Part shown: positions 40,031-49,002 of the stretch, in pieces
Position numbering within the stretch: position 1 is the stretch's first letter
Layout of the letters: the number at the start of each line of letters is the position of its first letter
Assembly: GCF_028649655.1 (NCBI RefSeq)
Contig: NZ_JAQSLN010000004.1
Location: 186,001 to 250,000, forward strand
Length of the DNA stretch: 64,000 nucleotides
Direction: 5' to 3'
DNA from: Halobacteriovorax sp. GB3
GTDB taxonomy: Bacteria > Bdellovibrionota > Bacteriovoracia > Bacteriovoracales > Bacteriovoracaceae
The notes under the pieces: model-generated
The model's input: only the letters and a program-made list of their open reading frames with translations
The model's database searches: none
What the model was told of the DNA's origin: nothing
Translations under genes and position numbers: made by a program

Positions 40031-41662
40031 CTACGCTATAAGCTTACCATTTTTTACAAACTGCAAATCATAGGCCTTCAATCGAATTCTCTCTAATTGT
40101 AATTCTCTATCAGAGAGATTCATGTAAACTCTAATGACATCATTATCATCATAGCGCTCAAAACAAAGACATTCCTCATGAATGTTGATCATACGAATAC
40201 TCTTATCTGCACGAAATAATTCTTCACTATTTTTATAAGCAATAAGATCGACAAGATCGTTCTTAATCTGATTTTCACGTTCATTCAAATCTAGTGGATA
40301 GTTAAATTTCTTTCGATTCAATCGTCTTGGGATTCCACTCTCTTCAAACCCTTCTTGCCAGTTTTCACTTCCAAGGAAGTTATGAACATAGTGAGCACCA
40401 ATTCCTGGAAAGAACATAACAATAGCATGTGAGTTAACAACTTTTCTTATATTCTCTTCATCACTTAAACGAGAGTCTTTTAAAAAGCTTGCCCATGTTA
40501 TGTTTAATTCATAGGGCTTTTCTGAACCGTCGCGTGATCTTTTCTTTCCAACTTTTCCACCATTTTGTTCAACGATATGACAAAGCTTTTCAATATCACC
40601 TTCAGGAACAATCCCCTCAAGTCCACGCATTCCAATACCATCATGACTAGCAGTGAAATTAAGATAAGTTGTTTTCTTTCCAATCTTAAAGACTTCGCTT
40701 GCCCACTTATTAAGATATTGATTCGTCTTAAAAGTTAACCCATGAAGAATGAGTGGCGAAAGTGAAAAGTTATAGATGATATGGGCTTCATTTTCACCAT
40801 CGCCCCAGTAAGTAATATTCTCTTGATGAGGAACATTACTCTCAGTAACAAGGTACAAATTGAGATTCAGTGAATCAATGATCGCTCTAATCAGTTGAAC
40901 AAATTTATGAGTTTTTTCGAGATGAGAACAATTTGTACCGAGCTCCTTCCAGATAAAAGGGACAGCATCGACTCTAAAAAACCTTGCGCCAGTTTGAATA
41001 TAGAGAAAGAAGCTTTCAAGGATATACTTAAGCATATCCACATTATTTAAATTTGTATCGATTTGATCTTTGCTAAACGTTGTCCACACATAATGCTTTT
41101 TTCCATTAATTTCATATTCAGAAAAGAGAGGATGAGTTCGAGGGCGAACAACTTTTTTAATATTCTCTTGAAAATCTTCAGTCCCATATTCTTTCTCAGA
41201 ATAAATATGAAACATGGATATCGCCTTTTCATCACCCTCTAAGGCCTTTTTAAAAAAAGGAGATTCGCTAGAGATATGATTGTAAACACAGTCATACATT
41301 TTCTTATAGCTTATTTTTTCAACATCTTCCCACGTTCCGTATTCTTTCTTAACTTCTTTATAGTCAACGGGAGAGAAACCATCGTCACTTGTCCAAGGAT
41401 AGAAAGGAAGGATATGAACAGTATTTACAACACCTTTTAGTTCATTTGTCATAAACGAATTCAATGATTCAAAATTAGATTTTCCCTGTTCATTGAATTG
41501 ATCGGCATAAGTAATAAGAATGGTATCTTCATTACTAAAGAGATTTTTCTCATCCTTCACACTCTTTTGGTTTATCTTCTCTATTTCCTCATTAATAAAA
41601 GGAACAAGTGATAAAAAATCCGAGTTTAACTCACCTAATAATTCATTTATTTTTTTACTCAC
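40031..41662 (-). CDS. GH13 sugar phosphorylase, probably glucosylglycerate phosphorylase
   Basis: This is a cytoplasmic enzyme of 543 residues in the sucrose-phosphorylase branch of GH13. The catalytic regions are visible: HILPFYPWTSDDGFSPVDY near the N-terminus, ARFFRVDAVPFIWK with the nucleophile aspartate, LVTESNVPHQENITYWG with the acid/base glutamate, and FTASHDGIGMRG with the transition-state aspartate. It has a GTG start overlapping the glycerate kinase stop by eight bases. A glycerate kinase partner strongly suggests cleavage of glucosylglycerate to glucose 1-phosphate and glycerate (YcjM-like) rather than sucrose. The exact substrate is inference. Confidence 0.85.
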   Translation of the reverse strand: MSKKINELLGELNSDFLSLVPFINEEIEKINQKSVKDEKNLFSNEDTILITYADQFNEQGKSNFESLNSFMTNELKGVVNTVHILPFYPWTSDDGFSPVDYKEVKKEYGTWEDVEKISYKKMYDCVYNHISSESPFFKKALEGDEKAISMFHIYSEKEYGTEDFQENIKKVVRPRTHPLFSEYEINGKKHYVWTTFSKDQIDTNLNNVDMLKYILESFFLYIQTGARFFRVDAVPFIWKELGTNCSHLEKTHKFVQLIRAIIDSLNLNLYLVTESNVPHQENITYWGDGENEAHIIYNFSLSPLILHGLTFKTNQYLNKWASEVFKIGKKTTYLNFTASHDGIGMRGLEGIVPEGDIEKLCHIVEQNGGKVGKKRSRDGSEKPYELNITWASFLKDSRLSDEENIRKVVNSHAIVMFFPGIGAHYVHNFLGSENWQEGFEESGIPRRLNRKKFNYPLDLNERENQIKNDLVDLIAYKNSEELFRADKSIRMINIHEECLCFERYDDNDVIRVYMNLSDRELQLERIRLKAYDLQFVKNGKLIA

Positions 41663-42809
41663 GCCAAATACACCTTAAATCCATAACATTCGTTTTTGTT
41701 ACCCCTGTAATAACGAGGCCATTAATCTTTTCAAAATATTCAAAGGAATTAAATTCTTCTAAGTATTCTTTTGGGTCTAAAGTTGAGAAGAGATCAAAAT
41801 TTATATAGGCACCGGCCACATTAGTATTTCCATCTCCACCATCTGTTCCAAAACTCAATATGTGAATATTTCTATTTTCTTCTTTCGAATAAATTCTATT
41901 AGCAAGGGACAAAACGAAGTGAGTATTTCTCCCACCTCTTCCCTCAAACTTTGTCACTTCTACCGGAGCTTCACCTCCAGATATAAGGATATCATCACCT
42001 AGAGGAAGTTTTCTCTCTACTGATTCAATCAGCTCTTCAAAGCTACAATCATAGATTTTATCACGTATTCTTTTAGAGTCTCTCTCACACAATCTTTCAA
42101 GTAAGAGCGAAGCACTTTGCGATTTAATGGTATAGGGGTTTTCATCAATTCTTGTATCATTCAACAAAGGACCAGAACCAACATCACTTAAATTTTCATT
42201 CGGAATGTCACAGGTAACAAATTGTATAATGTTCTTAGTCTTTATATATTTTAAAAGACCACCATTTTTTACGAGAGATATTTCTTTTCGCTTTTTATTC
42301 ATCTCATTGATATTAATTCCCGATAGCAAAAGCTGTTCATGTTTAAGTTTCAATTGTTCGAAGCTTAAACCCTCAACAGGAAGCTCTAATAGAGCGCTCG
42401 CTCCACCTGAAAGAAAGAAAATTAGCGTATCCTCTTTTGATATTTCTTCAAGAAGTTGAATATATTTTTTCGTATTTTCAATATTTCTTTCACTAACAAC
42501 GGGATGTGTACCTTCGAGCTCAATAAAGTTCTCGCAATCAACTGTTGCCCCTTCTTTAGTATAAGAAACGATTTTTTCTATTTTATTTTCAAGGTCATTT
42601 TCTTTTAACAACTGATAGAAAGCTTCTAACTCAAAGCTAGACGCTTTTCCTAAACCGAATAAGTAAATTTTTCCGTTAAATACTACTTCTTGGTCTTTAA
42701 AATTAATCCCTTTATCATTAAAGGATATTAATTTTTTTAAATGAAAATACGGATCAAGTAACTCAATGACTTCTCTTACCGTTTCGCTGACTTTTTTGGA
42801 TATCATCAT
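41655..42809 (-). CDS. Glycerate 2-kinase (type II, DUF4147/MOFRL)
   Basis: The protein has 384 residues. Family segments in order: YLFGLGKASSFELEAFY, YTKEGATV, LEGTHPVVSERNIENTKKYIQLL, LIFFLSGGASALLELPVEGLS, MNKKRKEISLVKNGGLL, FVTCDIPNENLSDVGSGPLL, and the C-terminal MOFRL part with SGGEAPVEVTKFEGRGGRNTHFVLSLA and LSFGTDGGDGNTNVAGAYI. It phosphorylates glycerate to 2-phosphoglycerate, feeding lower glycolysis. It is the first gene of the operon with the sugar phosphorylase. Its ATG directly abuts the ATG of the divergent symporter. Confidence 0.9.
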   Translation of the reverse strand: MMISKKVSETVREVIELLDPYFHLKKLISFNDKGINFKDQEVVFNGKIYLFGLGKASSFELEAFYQLLKENDLENKIEKIVSYTKEGATVDCENFIELEGTHPVVSERNIENTKKYIQLLEEISKEDTLIFFLSGGASALLELPVEGLSFEQLKLKHEQLLLSGININEMNKKRKEISLVKNGGLLKYIKTKNIIQFVTCDIPNENLSDVGSGPLLNDTRIDENPYTIKSQSASLLLERLCERDSKRIRDKIYDCSFEELIESVERKLPLGDDILISGGEAPVEVTKFEGRGGRNTHFVLSLANRIYSKEENRNIHILSFGTDGGDGNTNVAGAYINFDLFSTLDPKEYLEEFNSFEYFEKINGLVITGVTKTNVMDLRCIWRE

Positions 42810-44414
42810 ATGAAACTACATGTTTTAGATTGGACAATAATTATTTTATATCTAATAGGAATGATAGGTCTAAGTATTTATCTTTCAAGAGGGCAAAAAA
42901 ACAAAGACGATTACTACTTAGGTGGTAACGACACGGGAGCTTGGCCCATCGCCATTTCAACAATGGCAACTCAATGTTCAACAAATTCAATTCTAGGAGC
43001 CCCAGCATTTGTCGCCTTCTCAATTGGAGGGGGAATGCTTTGGCTTCAATATGAGCTAGCCGTCCCCTTTGCCATGATTTTTCTAATGATCTTTCTGCTC
43101 CCTCTCTATAGGCGACTTGGAATCATCTCTGTCTATGCCTATTTAGAACAAAGATTTGATAAGAGAACGAGACTTGTTCTCTCACTCCTATTTCAATTCA
43201 TTAGGGCCTTCGCTACAGGTGTTACTGTTTATGGTATTTCCATTGTTATTGCCTACTGTACTGGTATTAGCTTCACTCTCGCTGTCGTCATGTTAGGTGT
43301 GATCACCATTATTTATGATTCAATCGGTGGAATGAAGGCCGTTATCATTTCAGACGTGATTCAAATGGTCGTACTCTACGGTGCGATTATTATGACCATC
43401 ATCATCGCTATAAACCTTACTGGAGGATGGAGTGAGACAATCAATGCATTTGATCACACGCGTTTAACAGCATTGAACTTAAAGACTCATGGTTTTGATG
43501 GGAATAGTTTTTCTTTCTTAGCAATGTTTATTGGTGGATTCTTTCTCTATGTCTCTTACTATGGCTGTGATCAGTCACAAGTACAAAGAGAATTATCTAC
43601 AAAGAGTATAGACGATACAAATAAGGCCCTCTTTCTAAATGGTGTACTTCGCTTTCCACTCGTGCTTACTTACTGTTTTCTAGGCGTTTGTATTGGTGCT
43701 TTTGTGTCCAAGCATCCTGATTTCATCAACTTTCTTCCTATTGAAAATGGAAAACCTAATTACAACCTTTCCGTACCTGTCTTTGTTTTAAAATATTTCC
43801 CCATAGGTGCTGTAGGACTTGTCATGGTCGGTCTTTTCTCTGCCGCAATGTCTTCTCTTGATTCAACGATAAACTCACTATCGGCAACATCTATGCAGGA
43901 TATTTTTAAAAGTTTTCTGGACAAAAGTTTCAGCGAAAAACAGGAACTTTATTTGTCCAAAGTTCTTACGATTTTTTGGGGAACGGTATGCACAGTATTC
44001 GCTTTTTTCGTTGGAGACATAGCAGATTCAATTATTGTATCCATGAATAAAATTGGCTCACTTGCCAACGGCCCTATTCTTGGTGTTTTTCTTTTAGGAA
44101 TTCTCACAAAAAGGGCCAACGGTGTTGGAGCTATTAGTGGTCTGATACTCGGATTTATCGTCAATGCAATCTTTTGGATCTATATTCCAAATGTAACATG
44201 GCCATGGTGGAATATGATTGGTTGTGTGGTTTGTTTTTGCACAGGAATGTTACTCTCTTATGCGACCAGACCTGTTGAACAATCAATCGTTGGACTTACT
44301 TACAGCTCTTTTAAGACCGAAAGCAAAGAACTCTTTGAAATTGATTGGCGAAAATACTATCTGATTCTCGCCTTATGGGGAATTGTGATCTTTTTATTTT
44401 GTTATAATCTCTAA
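42810..44414 (+). CDS. Sodium:solute symporter (SSS family), candidate glucosylglycerate importer
   Basis: The protein has 534 residues and about 13 hydrophobic segments. The SSS fold shows the typical N-terminus (LDWTIIILYLIGMIGLSIYLSRGQKNKDDYYLGG), ISTMATQCSTNSILGAPAF, the central YYGCDQSQVQRELSTKS, and GLFSAAMSSLDSTINSLSATSMQDI, where the SSLDSTINS serines line the sodium site. It is divergent from the glycerate kinase and phosphorylase with no intergenic base, so the three genes probably share regulation and the transported solute is likely the phosphorylase substrate (inference). Confidence 0.88.
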   Translation: MKLHVLDWTIIILYLIGMIGLSIYLSRGQKNKDDYYLGGNDTGAWPIAISTMATQCSTNSILGAPAFVAFSIGGGMLWLQYELAVPFAMIFLMIFLLPLYRRLGIISVYAYLEQRFDKRTRLVLSLLFQFIRAFATGVTVYGISIVIAYCTGISFTLAVVMLGVITIIYDSIGGMKAVIISDVIQMVVLYGAIIMTIIIAINLTGGWSETINAFDHTRLTALNLKTHGFDGNSFSFLAMFIGGFFLYVSYYGCDQSQVQRELSTKSIDDTNKALFLNGVLRFPLVLTYCFLGVCIGAFVSKHPDFINFLPIENGKPNYNLSVPVFVLKYFPIGAVGLVMVGLFSAAMSSLDSTINSLSATSMQDIFKSFLDKSFSEKQELYLSKVLTIFWGTVCTVFAFFVGDIADSIIVSMNKIGSLANGPILGVFLLGILTKRANGVGAISGLILGFIVNAIFWIYIPNVTWPWWNMIGCVVCFCTGMLLSYATRPVEQSIVGLTYSSFKTESKELFEIDWRKYYLILALWGIVIFLFCYNL

Positions 44415-44416
44415 AA

Positions 44417-45748
44417 TTATCTGCCAAAGTTTTCAGGCTTTGGCATTCTCTCTGCAACGGGTTTAGAGCCAAGAAGAATTTCTTCTTCAATATGCTTTGA
44501 GTCCCAAAAGCTCTTGATCCAATGAAAGGCCTCAGGAACTCTCTTATGAGAATTTAATTCCATTTTTACACCATCTCCAGTTTGTTCGAGCAGGTGGTAA
44601 AGCGCATCCATTGTATAATGATGGTTAATCTTCGTTATAGACGATGGGACAAGTGGGTATCCTCTATCGTGATAAATATTAAAAATCAGTCTTCTCGTAA
44701 CTTTTCTAAGCTCTTTATCCTCAATTAAGCGAGAGGCATCATCAATCTCTCTATGCCAAGTATCTATTTTAGCAATGAGCTTATTGGCCAACTCTCCTTC
44801 GAGTTGATTGTTTTTTAAATAAGAAAGCATTCTCAAGTGAATTAAAACGCTATGGCGAATATCGTGCATCCAAAAAAGTCCGCCTGGTCGAAAGAACCCA
44901 TCAGCTCCGATTGGATCAGCCGTCATACCAATCAAATGGACTCCCGAAGGCATTACTCGATGGAATATATCAATTCCCATATGTCCATGAGTCGGCATTA
45001 AAATAATTTCCAACGTTTCCTTATTCTCAAATGCCTCAGTGAAAATATCTGTTCCCCAGTTAAATGCAGAAACAAATTTAGATTGCCTTCTGGCCCAATT
45101 AAAATTGCGCTGCTTATAAAGCTCATATTCCTTTTGAATTGAAAGTTTTTTGTAACCTTGAATATGTTCTTCAACCTTTAGAAGAACCTTTCTTTTAAGA
45201 GAAATATCGAGACGGTCGAAATATCCCGTAGCACGAGAGTAAAAGTATGAAAGTTCAATAGCTCTTCGGTAACTAATCGTACCTCTACGAAGTGTTTGAT
45301 CGACTTCTTTTTTCAACGAGTTCAAATATTCAATTCCGGTGTCAAAATCACGAAGTCCTTTTTCTACGTTAGTAAAATAATGAGACTTAAGTTTATACTT
45401 TAATCTATGGGCCATGACCTCTTCGATTTCTTTAACGATATTTTGACTCATCGTTTTTAATTCAACTTCCATCATATCCATATAATCGAATTGAAGAGGA
45501 TCATCTGGAGTGATCAGTTTTTGTCTGTTGAATCTCTCTTGCATTTGTTCTTTGAACTTAAATGGATTTTCAAAGATCGGCTTTAAATGGGCGGTCCCCT
45601 CTTTTTCACCATACTTCTTCATTAATTTTTGAGACCAATAAATAGAGTCTTGATTCGTTTCAGTAAAAGCACTTAGCGACTTGTAACAATGGTCACTTCC
45701 ATAAGTGTTTACGGCAATCAATAATGAAATTAAAGCGATCTTAAGCAT
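44417..45748 (-). CDS. Exported protein of 443 residues, unknown function
   Basis: A signal peptide (LKIALISLLIAVNTYGS) is followed by a long helical region, then a conserved-looking core: ILMPTHGHMGIDIFHRVMPSGVHLIGM, DGFFRPGGLFWMHDIRHSVLIHLRML and WHREIDD. The clustered histidines and acidic residues resemble a metal site, but no known family is recognised. An in-frame extension of 15 codons upstream is not supported by a ribosome site. It is convergent with the symporter gene. Confidence 0.7.
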   Translation of the reverse strand: MLKIALISLLIAVNTYGSDHCYKSLSAFTETNQDSIYWSQKLMKKYGEKEGTAHLKPIFENPFKFKEQMQERFNRQKLITPDDPLQFDYMDMMEVELKTMSQNIVKEIEEVMAHRLKYKLKSHYFTNVEKGLRDFDTGIEYLNSLKKEVDQTLRRGTISYRRAIELSYFYSRATGYFDRLDISLKRKVLLKVEEHIQGYKKLSIQKEYELYKQRNFNWARRQSKFVSAFNWGTDIFTEAFENKETLEIILMPTHGHMGIDIFHRVMPSGVHLIGMTADPIGADGFFRPGGLFWMHDIRHSVLIHLRMLSYLKNNQLEGELANKLIAKIDTWHREIDDASRLIEDKELRKVTRRLIFNIYHDRGYPLVPSSITKINHHYTMDALYHLLEQTGDGVKMELNSHKRVPEAFHWIKSFWDSKHIEEEILLGSKPVAERMPKPENFGR

Positions 45749-45866
45749 AGAAAACCTACGTATTTTTAGTTCAAAACAAGAATTAATTTGCAAAAGTCGG
45801 ACCAGAAAATCTATGTATTTTTAGCAGTTTGAAACTCTTTCACTGTAAAATCTTTAGTCACTTGCC

Positions 45867-45995
45867 TTACTGAAGTCGCTCTATCAAAGCATGACAAGGG
45901 CAGGAAGGCCCATGAGTAAAATAGTAAGACAAAAAGGGAAGAAGTCCCAAGAATAATGAAATAAGAATAAAATTCATATTCTGAAGTAATTTCAT
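45867..45995 (-). CDS. Small membrane protein of 42 residues with a CPCH motif
   Basis: A perfect AGGAGG lies five bases before the ATG. The product has one long hydrophobic segment (FILISLFLGLLPFLSYYF) followed by THGPSCPCHALIER, where CPCH could bind metal. It starts 12 bases after the stop of the four-helix membrane protein gene, so it is likely the second gene of that operon. A longer frame overlapping it lacks a ribosome site and is rejected. Confidence 0.55.
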   Translation of the reverse strand: MKLLQNMNFILISLFLGLLPFLSYYFTHGPSCPCHALIERLQ

Positions 45996-46007
45996 AAAAC
46001 CTCCTCT

Positions 46008-46415
46008 TCAATTTACTCTTAGTTCTCTTCGATAAATCAATTGCATTAACCCAACGAGAATTGGTGGAAGATAGCATAGAGGAATATCCATATATAAATG
46101 TTCAATGGAAACAAGGCCTCTAAATGTATCGTATAAATGTACGAGAGCATGGGAACTTAACCAATATTGAGTAATTAAAAGAGCATTCCCTCTCCACTCC
46201 TTCTGACGAATCGCTTTTGAACAAACTAGGCCAATGAGAATAAAAGCACATCCTAAATCTCGCACAAAATGTTCATTTAAAGGCCCAAAGTCAGGAACGC
46301 GCCCTGGTAAAGTCTCATACCAATGCTGTGGAGAGATTAACATCCACAACCCATTTAAAACGTGACCAAGAGCTATTAAAGCAAAAAATAACTTCCAACG
46401 AACTTCTTTATCCAC
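46008..46415 (-). CDS. Four-helix membrane protein, unknown function
   Basis: The protein has 135 residues with four hydrophobic segments and histidines at membrane edges (ALGHVLNG, SPQHWYE, SSHALVHLYD). It is similar in size and layout to DoxX-like or cytochrome b-like small membrane proteins, but the DoxX motif is absent. It is divergent from the DoxX gene, with a perfect palindrome between them, so both probably answer to the same regulator (the adjacent Rrf2). Confidence 0.65.
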   Translation of the reverse strand: MDKEVRWKLFFALIALGHVLNGLWMLISPQHWYETLPGRVPDFGPLNEHFVRDLGCAFILIGLVCSKAIRQKEWRGNALLITQYWLSSHALVHLYDTFRGLVSIEHLYMDIPLCYLPPILVGLMQLIYRRELRVN

Positions 46416-46446
46416 TCTTTCTCCAATATTAAGTTGATTATTTTTA

Positions 46447-46471
46447 ATTAAGGATATATTTTATCCTTAAT
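46447..46471. promoter_or_regulatory. 25-bp palindromic operator between divergent membrane-protein genes
   Basis: ATTAAGGATA-TATTT-TATCCTTAAT is a perfect 10-bp inverted repeat. It sits 18 bp before the DoxX start and about 30 bp before the divergent gene. The Rrf2 regulator encoded next door is the likely binder. Confidence 0.65.
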
Positions 46472-46488
46472 CAAAACAAGGAGAAAAA

Positions 46489-46938
46489 ATGAACCTAAGA
46501 AAAAATTTAGTTATTGTGACAAGACTTACGTTGGCCGTAATTTACTTTTGGGTTGTTGCTGATAGGCTCGGACTACTTGGTAAGGCCGGAAATATGGGTG
46601 TCGTTTGGGGAAATTTTGATACTTTTCTTGATTATACTGCGACTCTCAACGCTTGGATGCCAAGAGCTGTTTCAGATATTCTAGGCTACCTCGCAACAAT
46701 CATAGAAATTGTCTTAGGAGTACTTCTAATGACGGGTATTCGATTAAAAGAAGCATCGCTAGTGAGTGCTTCACTTTTAATTGTTTTCACTCTAAGTATG
46801 GTCGTATCACTTGGAATTAGCTCATCGCTCGATTTCATTATCTTTACTTTGATAACGATTGCAGCCTCTGCCTTTATTTATTTTGAAACTACGAGAAGAG
46901 TTCTTGATTCATCCAGTCCTCAGAAAGTTCAAAGATAA
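46489..46938 (+). CDS. DoxX-family membrane protein (paralog 2)
   Basis: The protein has 149 residues with four membrane segments. It shares VADRLG, GVVWGNF, FLDYTATLN, LGYLATIIEI and IRLKEAS with the DoxX protein at 3.6 kb. AAGGAG precedes the ATG. Its 3' end overlaps the convergent Rrf2 gene by 50 bases. A palindromic operator just upstream implies tight control, probably by that Rrf2 protein. The family is associated with redox or sulfur stress; the reaction is unknown. Confidence 0.82.
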   Translation: MNLRKNLVIVTRLTLAVIYFWVVADRLGLLGKAGNMGVVWGNFDTFLDYTATLNAWMPRAVSDILGYLATIIEIVLGVLLMTGIRLKEASLVSASLLIVFTLSMVVSLGISSSLDFIIFTLITIAASAFIYFETTRRVLDSSSPQKVQR

Positions 46939-47383
46939 TTGCAGGAACTTCTTTATCAATTTCTGAGACAATATGAGAAAGTTTCTTCTTTCTAAGAACA
47001 CTTCGCCAAGCTTCATCAGCTTGAAACATTGCACTTGCAATCATACAAGTTGTTCCCTTTTGCTTGTGCTCTTTCTTTAAACATGGATTGTTAAATCGAA
47101 TCTCTTGGCAATTGAAGGTCATTTTCTTACCCTCAATTGCCTCGACGATATCAAGTAGACTAATTTTTGATGGAGCTTTTGCTAGACGGTAACCGCCTTT
47201 AGGCCCAAGAGTTCCTTCAACCAATTCAGCTTGAGCAAGAAGCTGCATCGCTTTGGAAAGATACTCTTTAGGAATTCCATGAAATTTAGCAAGAACCTTC
47301 GTTGGAACATAAATTTCACTGGGAACTCTCGCGAGAAGTTCCATACAATGAATTGCCCATTCAACTTGATTTCCTAATTTCAT
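46889..47383 (-). CDS. Rrf2-family transcriptional regulator with three cysteines
   Basis: The winged helix is at the N-terminus (MKLGNQVEWAIHCMELLARV, VLAKFHGIPKEYLSKAMQLLAQAELVEGTLGPKGGYRLAKAP), followed by SLLDIVEAIEG. Three cysteines (NCQ, PCLKK, TTCMI) lie in the usual iron-sulfur or redox-sensing region of Rrf2 proteins such as NsrR and IscR, with wider spacing. It has 164 residues from the ATG with AAGGAAAGAATT upstream. It probably controls the DoxX gene and its divergent neighbour through the palindrome. Confidence 0.88.
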   Translation of the reverse strand: MKLGNQVEWAIHCMELLARVPSEIYVPTKVLAKFHGIPKEYLSKAMQLLAQAELVEGTLGPKGGYRLAKAPSKISLLDIVEAIEGKKMTFNCQEIRFNNPCLKKEHKQKGTTCMIASAMFQADEAWRSVLRKKKLSHIVSEIDKEVPAIIFELSEDWMNQELFS

Positions 47384-47449
47384 AAATTCTTTCCTTTCAA
47401 CAATGGTATACCACAATTCTCAAAAGAAAATAAATCTCAAGAATAATCT

Positions 47450-48070
47450 TTATTCACACTCAGCTTCGCAAGCGCCTTTTAATCCACTCGTAGAAGTATT
47501 CTGAGTTGCTCTTTCTAGACCTTTCTGAGTAACGACTTTTCCAAGTGGCCAACCTTTATTGTCACCATAAAGAGAAATACCCTCTCTATAAACCACAAGT
47601 CCATCCATTTCAGACTCAGAAACAAGTTTTAAATCACCTACAAATACTAGAAATTGCTTTCTTCTATAGGCCTGAACTTTTAACGATGCCGTATCACCAG
47701 TCATTACAATCGTTGCGACATCTTTACTCGCCACTTCCCCAGAATCATCAAGAGCAAGACGTTCAATCGTCACGATTCTTTGATCGTATTCATTCTTAGC
47801 ACTATAGTTCAATGTCTCAGTTTCTACTGATAGTTCTTCTTTTGAGTTAAAAAGTGCATTGTAGGCATCAACGGCAATGTAGGTTGAGATATGTCTGTAT
47901 TGATATTCGCTCGCTCCATCCACTTGAATTTCAAGGTCTATCGTTGCCTTTGGTTGATAATCAAAGATGGCAACTTCAACATAACTATTTCTTCCCTCAA
48001 TTAATCCCAAAAGAGAGGCAAATGATGGTGTTGAAATTAAGATAAGTCCTGCAAATAATAAGTTTTTCAT
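47450..48070 (-). CDS. Exported beta-rich protein, unknown function
   Basis: The protein has 206 residues. A signal peptide (NLLFAGLILISTPSFAS) is followed by a long beta-rich region without cysteines until a terminal GACEAECE. AAGGACATAT precedes the chosen ATG; a longer in-frame reading before the signal peptide is unlikely. It is monocistronic, between the Rrf2 and cyclase-family genes. No family is recognised. Confidence 0.65.
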   Translation of the reverse strand: MKNLLFAGLILISTPSFASLLGLIEGRNSYVEVAIFDYQPKATIDLEIQVDGASEYQYRHISTYIAVDAYNALFNSKEELSVETETLNYSAKNEYDQRIVTIERLALDDSGEVASKDVATIVMTGDTASLKVQAYRRKQFLVFVGDLKLVSESEMDGLVVYREGISLYGDNKGWPLGKVVTQKGLERATQNTSTSGLKGACEAECE

Positions 48071-48164
48071 ATATGTCCTTTGGTGTGCAATGAATGACAA
48101 AGTTTTCACAAAAAAGGACAATTTAAAAAGTTAAAACAGATAAAACAGTAATTTTTATAGAGAC

Positions 48165-48863
48165 TTACATCTCATTTTTCAATTCATCAAAAGTGAAAAG
48201 AACTGGCGTTAACGGTGATTCACTAGCACCTTTAAGATTAAGTGGATAGGCCACAAGAAAATACTCTCCCTCTGGAACTTCAGAGAGTTCCAAACATTCT
48301 AGAATAACGGCTTTTGAAAAAATAGTTTGATGGATTGGTCTCTCCCTACTTCCTCTAGAAAAGTCGGTGCTCTTCCAACTCGTTCCATAGAGATTAAAAT
48401 TATTTGAACTAACAAGCCAGTCGGCAGCTTCTTGATCCAGAGTAAGAACATAATTTGGATCGTGGTAGCCTTTTGAATTTTTAAAATAGGTATCTGTTGT
48501 AAGAAGTAATTTCTTAGGAACGACATCCCCTAAGGCCTCTTTGAGTTCACTTAACTTTACTTCCCAGTGGTAAAGTCCTGGTTCTATTTCTTTGTATTGA
48601 TTTCCTTTAAGGCGCACGAGCCGACAAGATCCATAAAAGAAATTATCTTGAAAATATTGATCAATAGTCTTTCCATCATTAGCGACGTGCCTTGCCGCTT
48701 CAGCGTGTGTAAGACTATGAGCATTGAATATATGGCGATCGTAATTTACAGGTGGTAATTTGCCAGCTCTTATCGAATAAATTTCTTCTTTTTGATAAGC
48801 CGTCCCTTCTCCCCACATCGCTTCGCTTTCTTCGGTGACTAAAGGGGATAGTATATAAGGCAT
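48165..48863 (-). CDS. Cyclase/kynurenine formamidase-family metal-dependent hydrolase
   Basis: The protein has 232 residues. The PF04199 pattern is partly preserved: FNAHSLTHAEAARHV replaces the typical HxGTHxDxPxH (H-S-L-T-H-A-E), then KKLLLTTDTY, LYGTSWKSTD, the PIHQTIFSKAVILECLELSEVPEGEYFLVAYPLNLKGASESPLTPVLF segment typical of the C-terminal half. It likely hydrolyses amides or lactones using a metal, although the glutamate in place of the usual aspartate is a departure. There is no kynurenine pathway gene near it. Confidence 0.75.
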   Translation of the reverse strand: MPYILSPLVTEESEAMWGEGTAYQKEEIYSIRAGKLPPVNYDRHIFNAHSLTHAEAARHVANDGKTIDQYFQDNFFYGSCRLVRLKGNQYKEIEPGLYHWEVKLSELKEALGDVVPKKLLLTTDTYFKNSKGYHDPNYVLTLDQEAADWLVSSNNFNLYGTSWKSTDFSRGSRERPIHQTIFSKAVILECLELSEVPEGEYFLVAYPLNLKGASESPLTPVLFTFDELKNEM

Positions 48864-49002
48864 AAGTGCTCCTTAACTTATTATAATTACATCAATTCAA
48901 TCAAATCCTATCATAATTTATAGGCTTTGAGATGTTCCCTAGTAAGCAAATCCATATTGAGATAGTCTAAGCGAATATAACCAATTCGATCAATGAGACA
49001 AT

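Noticed and set aside
45811-46077. 88-codon open frame on the minus strand
   Set aside because: It overlaps the upstream gene by 70 bases, has no ribosome site, and competes with a 42-codon frame that starts five bases after a perfect AGGAGG.
46008-46415. Fourth DoxX paralog
   Set aside because: Size and helices fit, but the VADR/GVVWGNF/IRLKE positions shared by the other proteins are absent.
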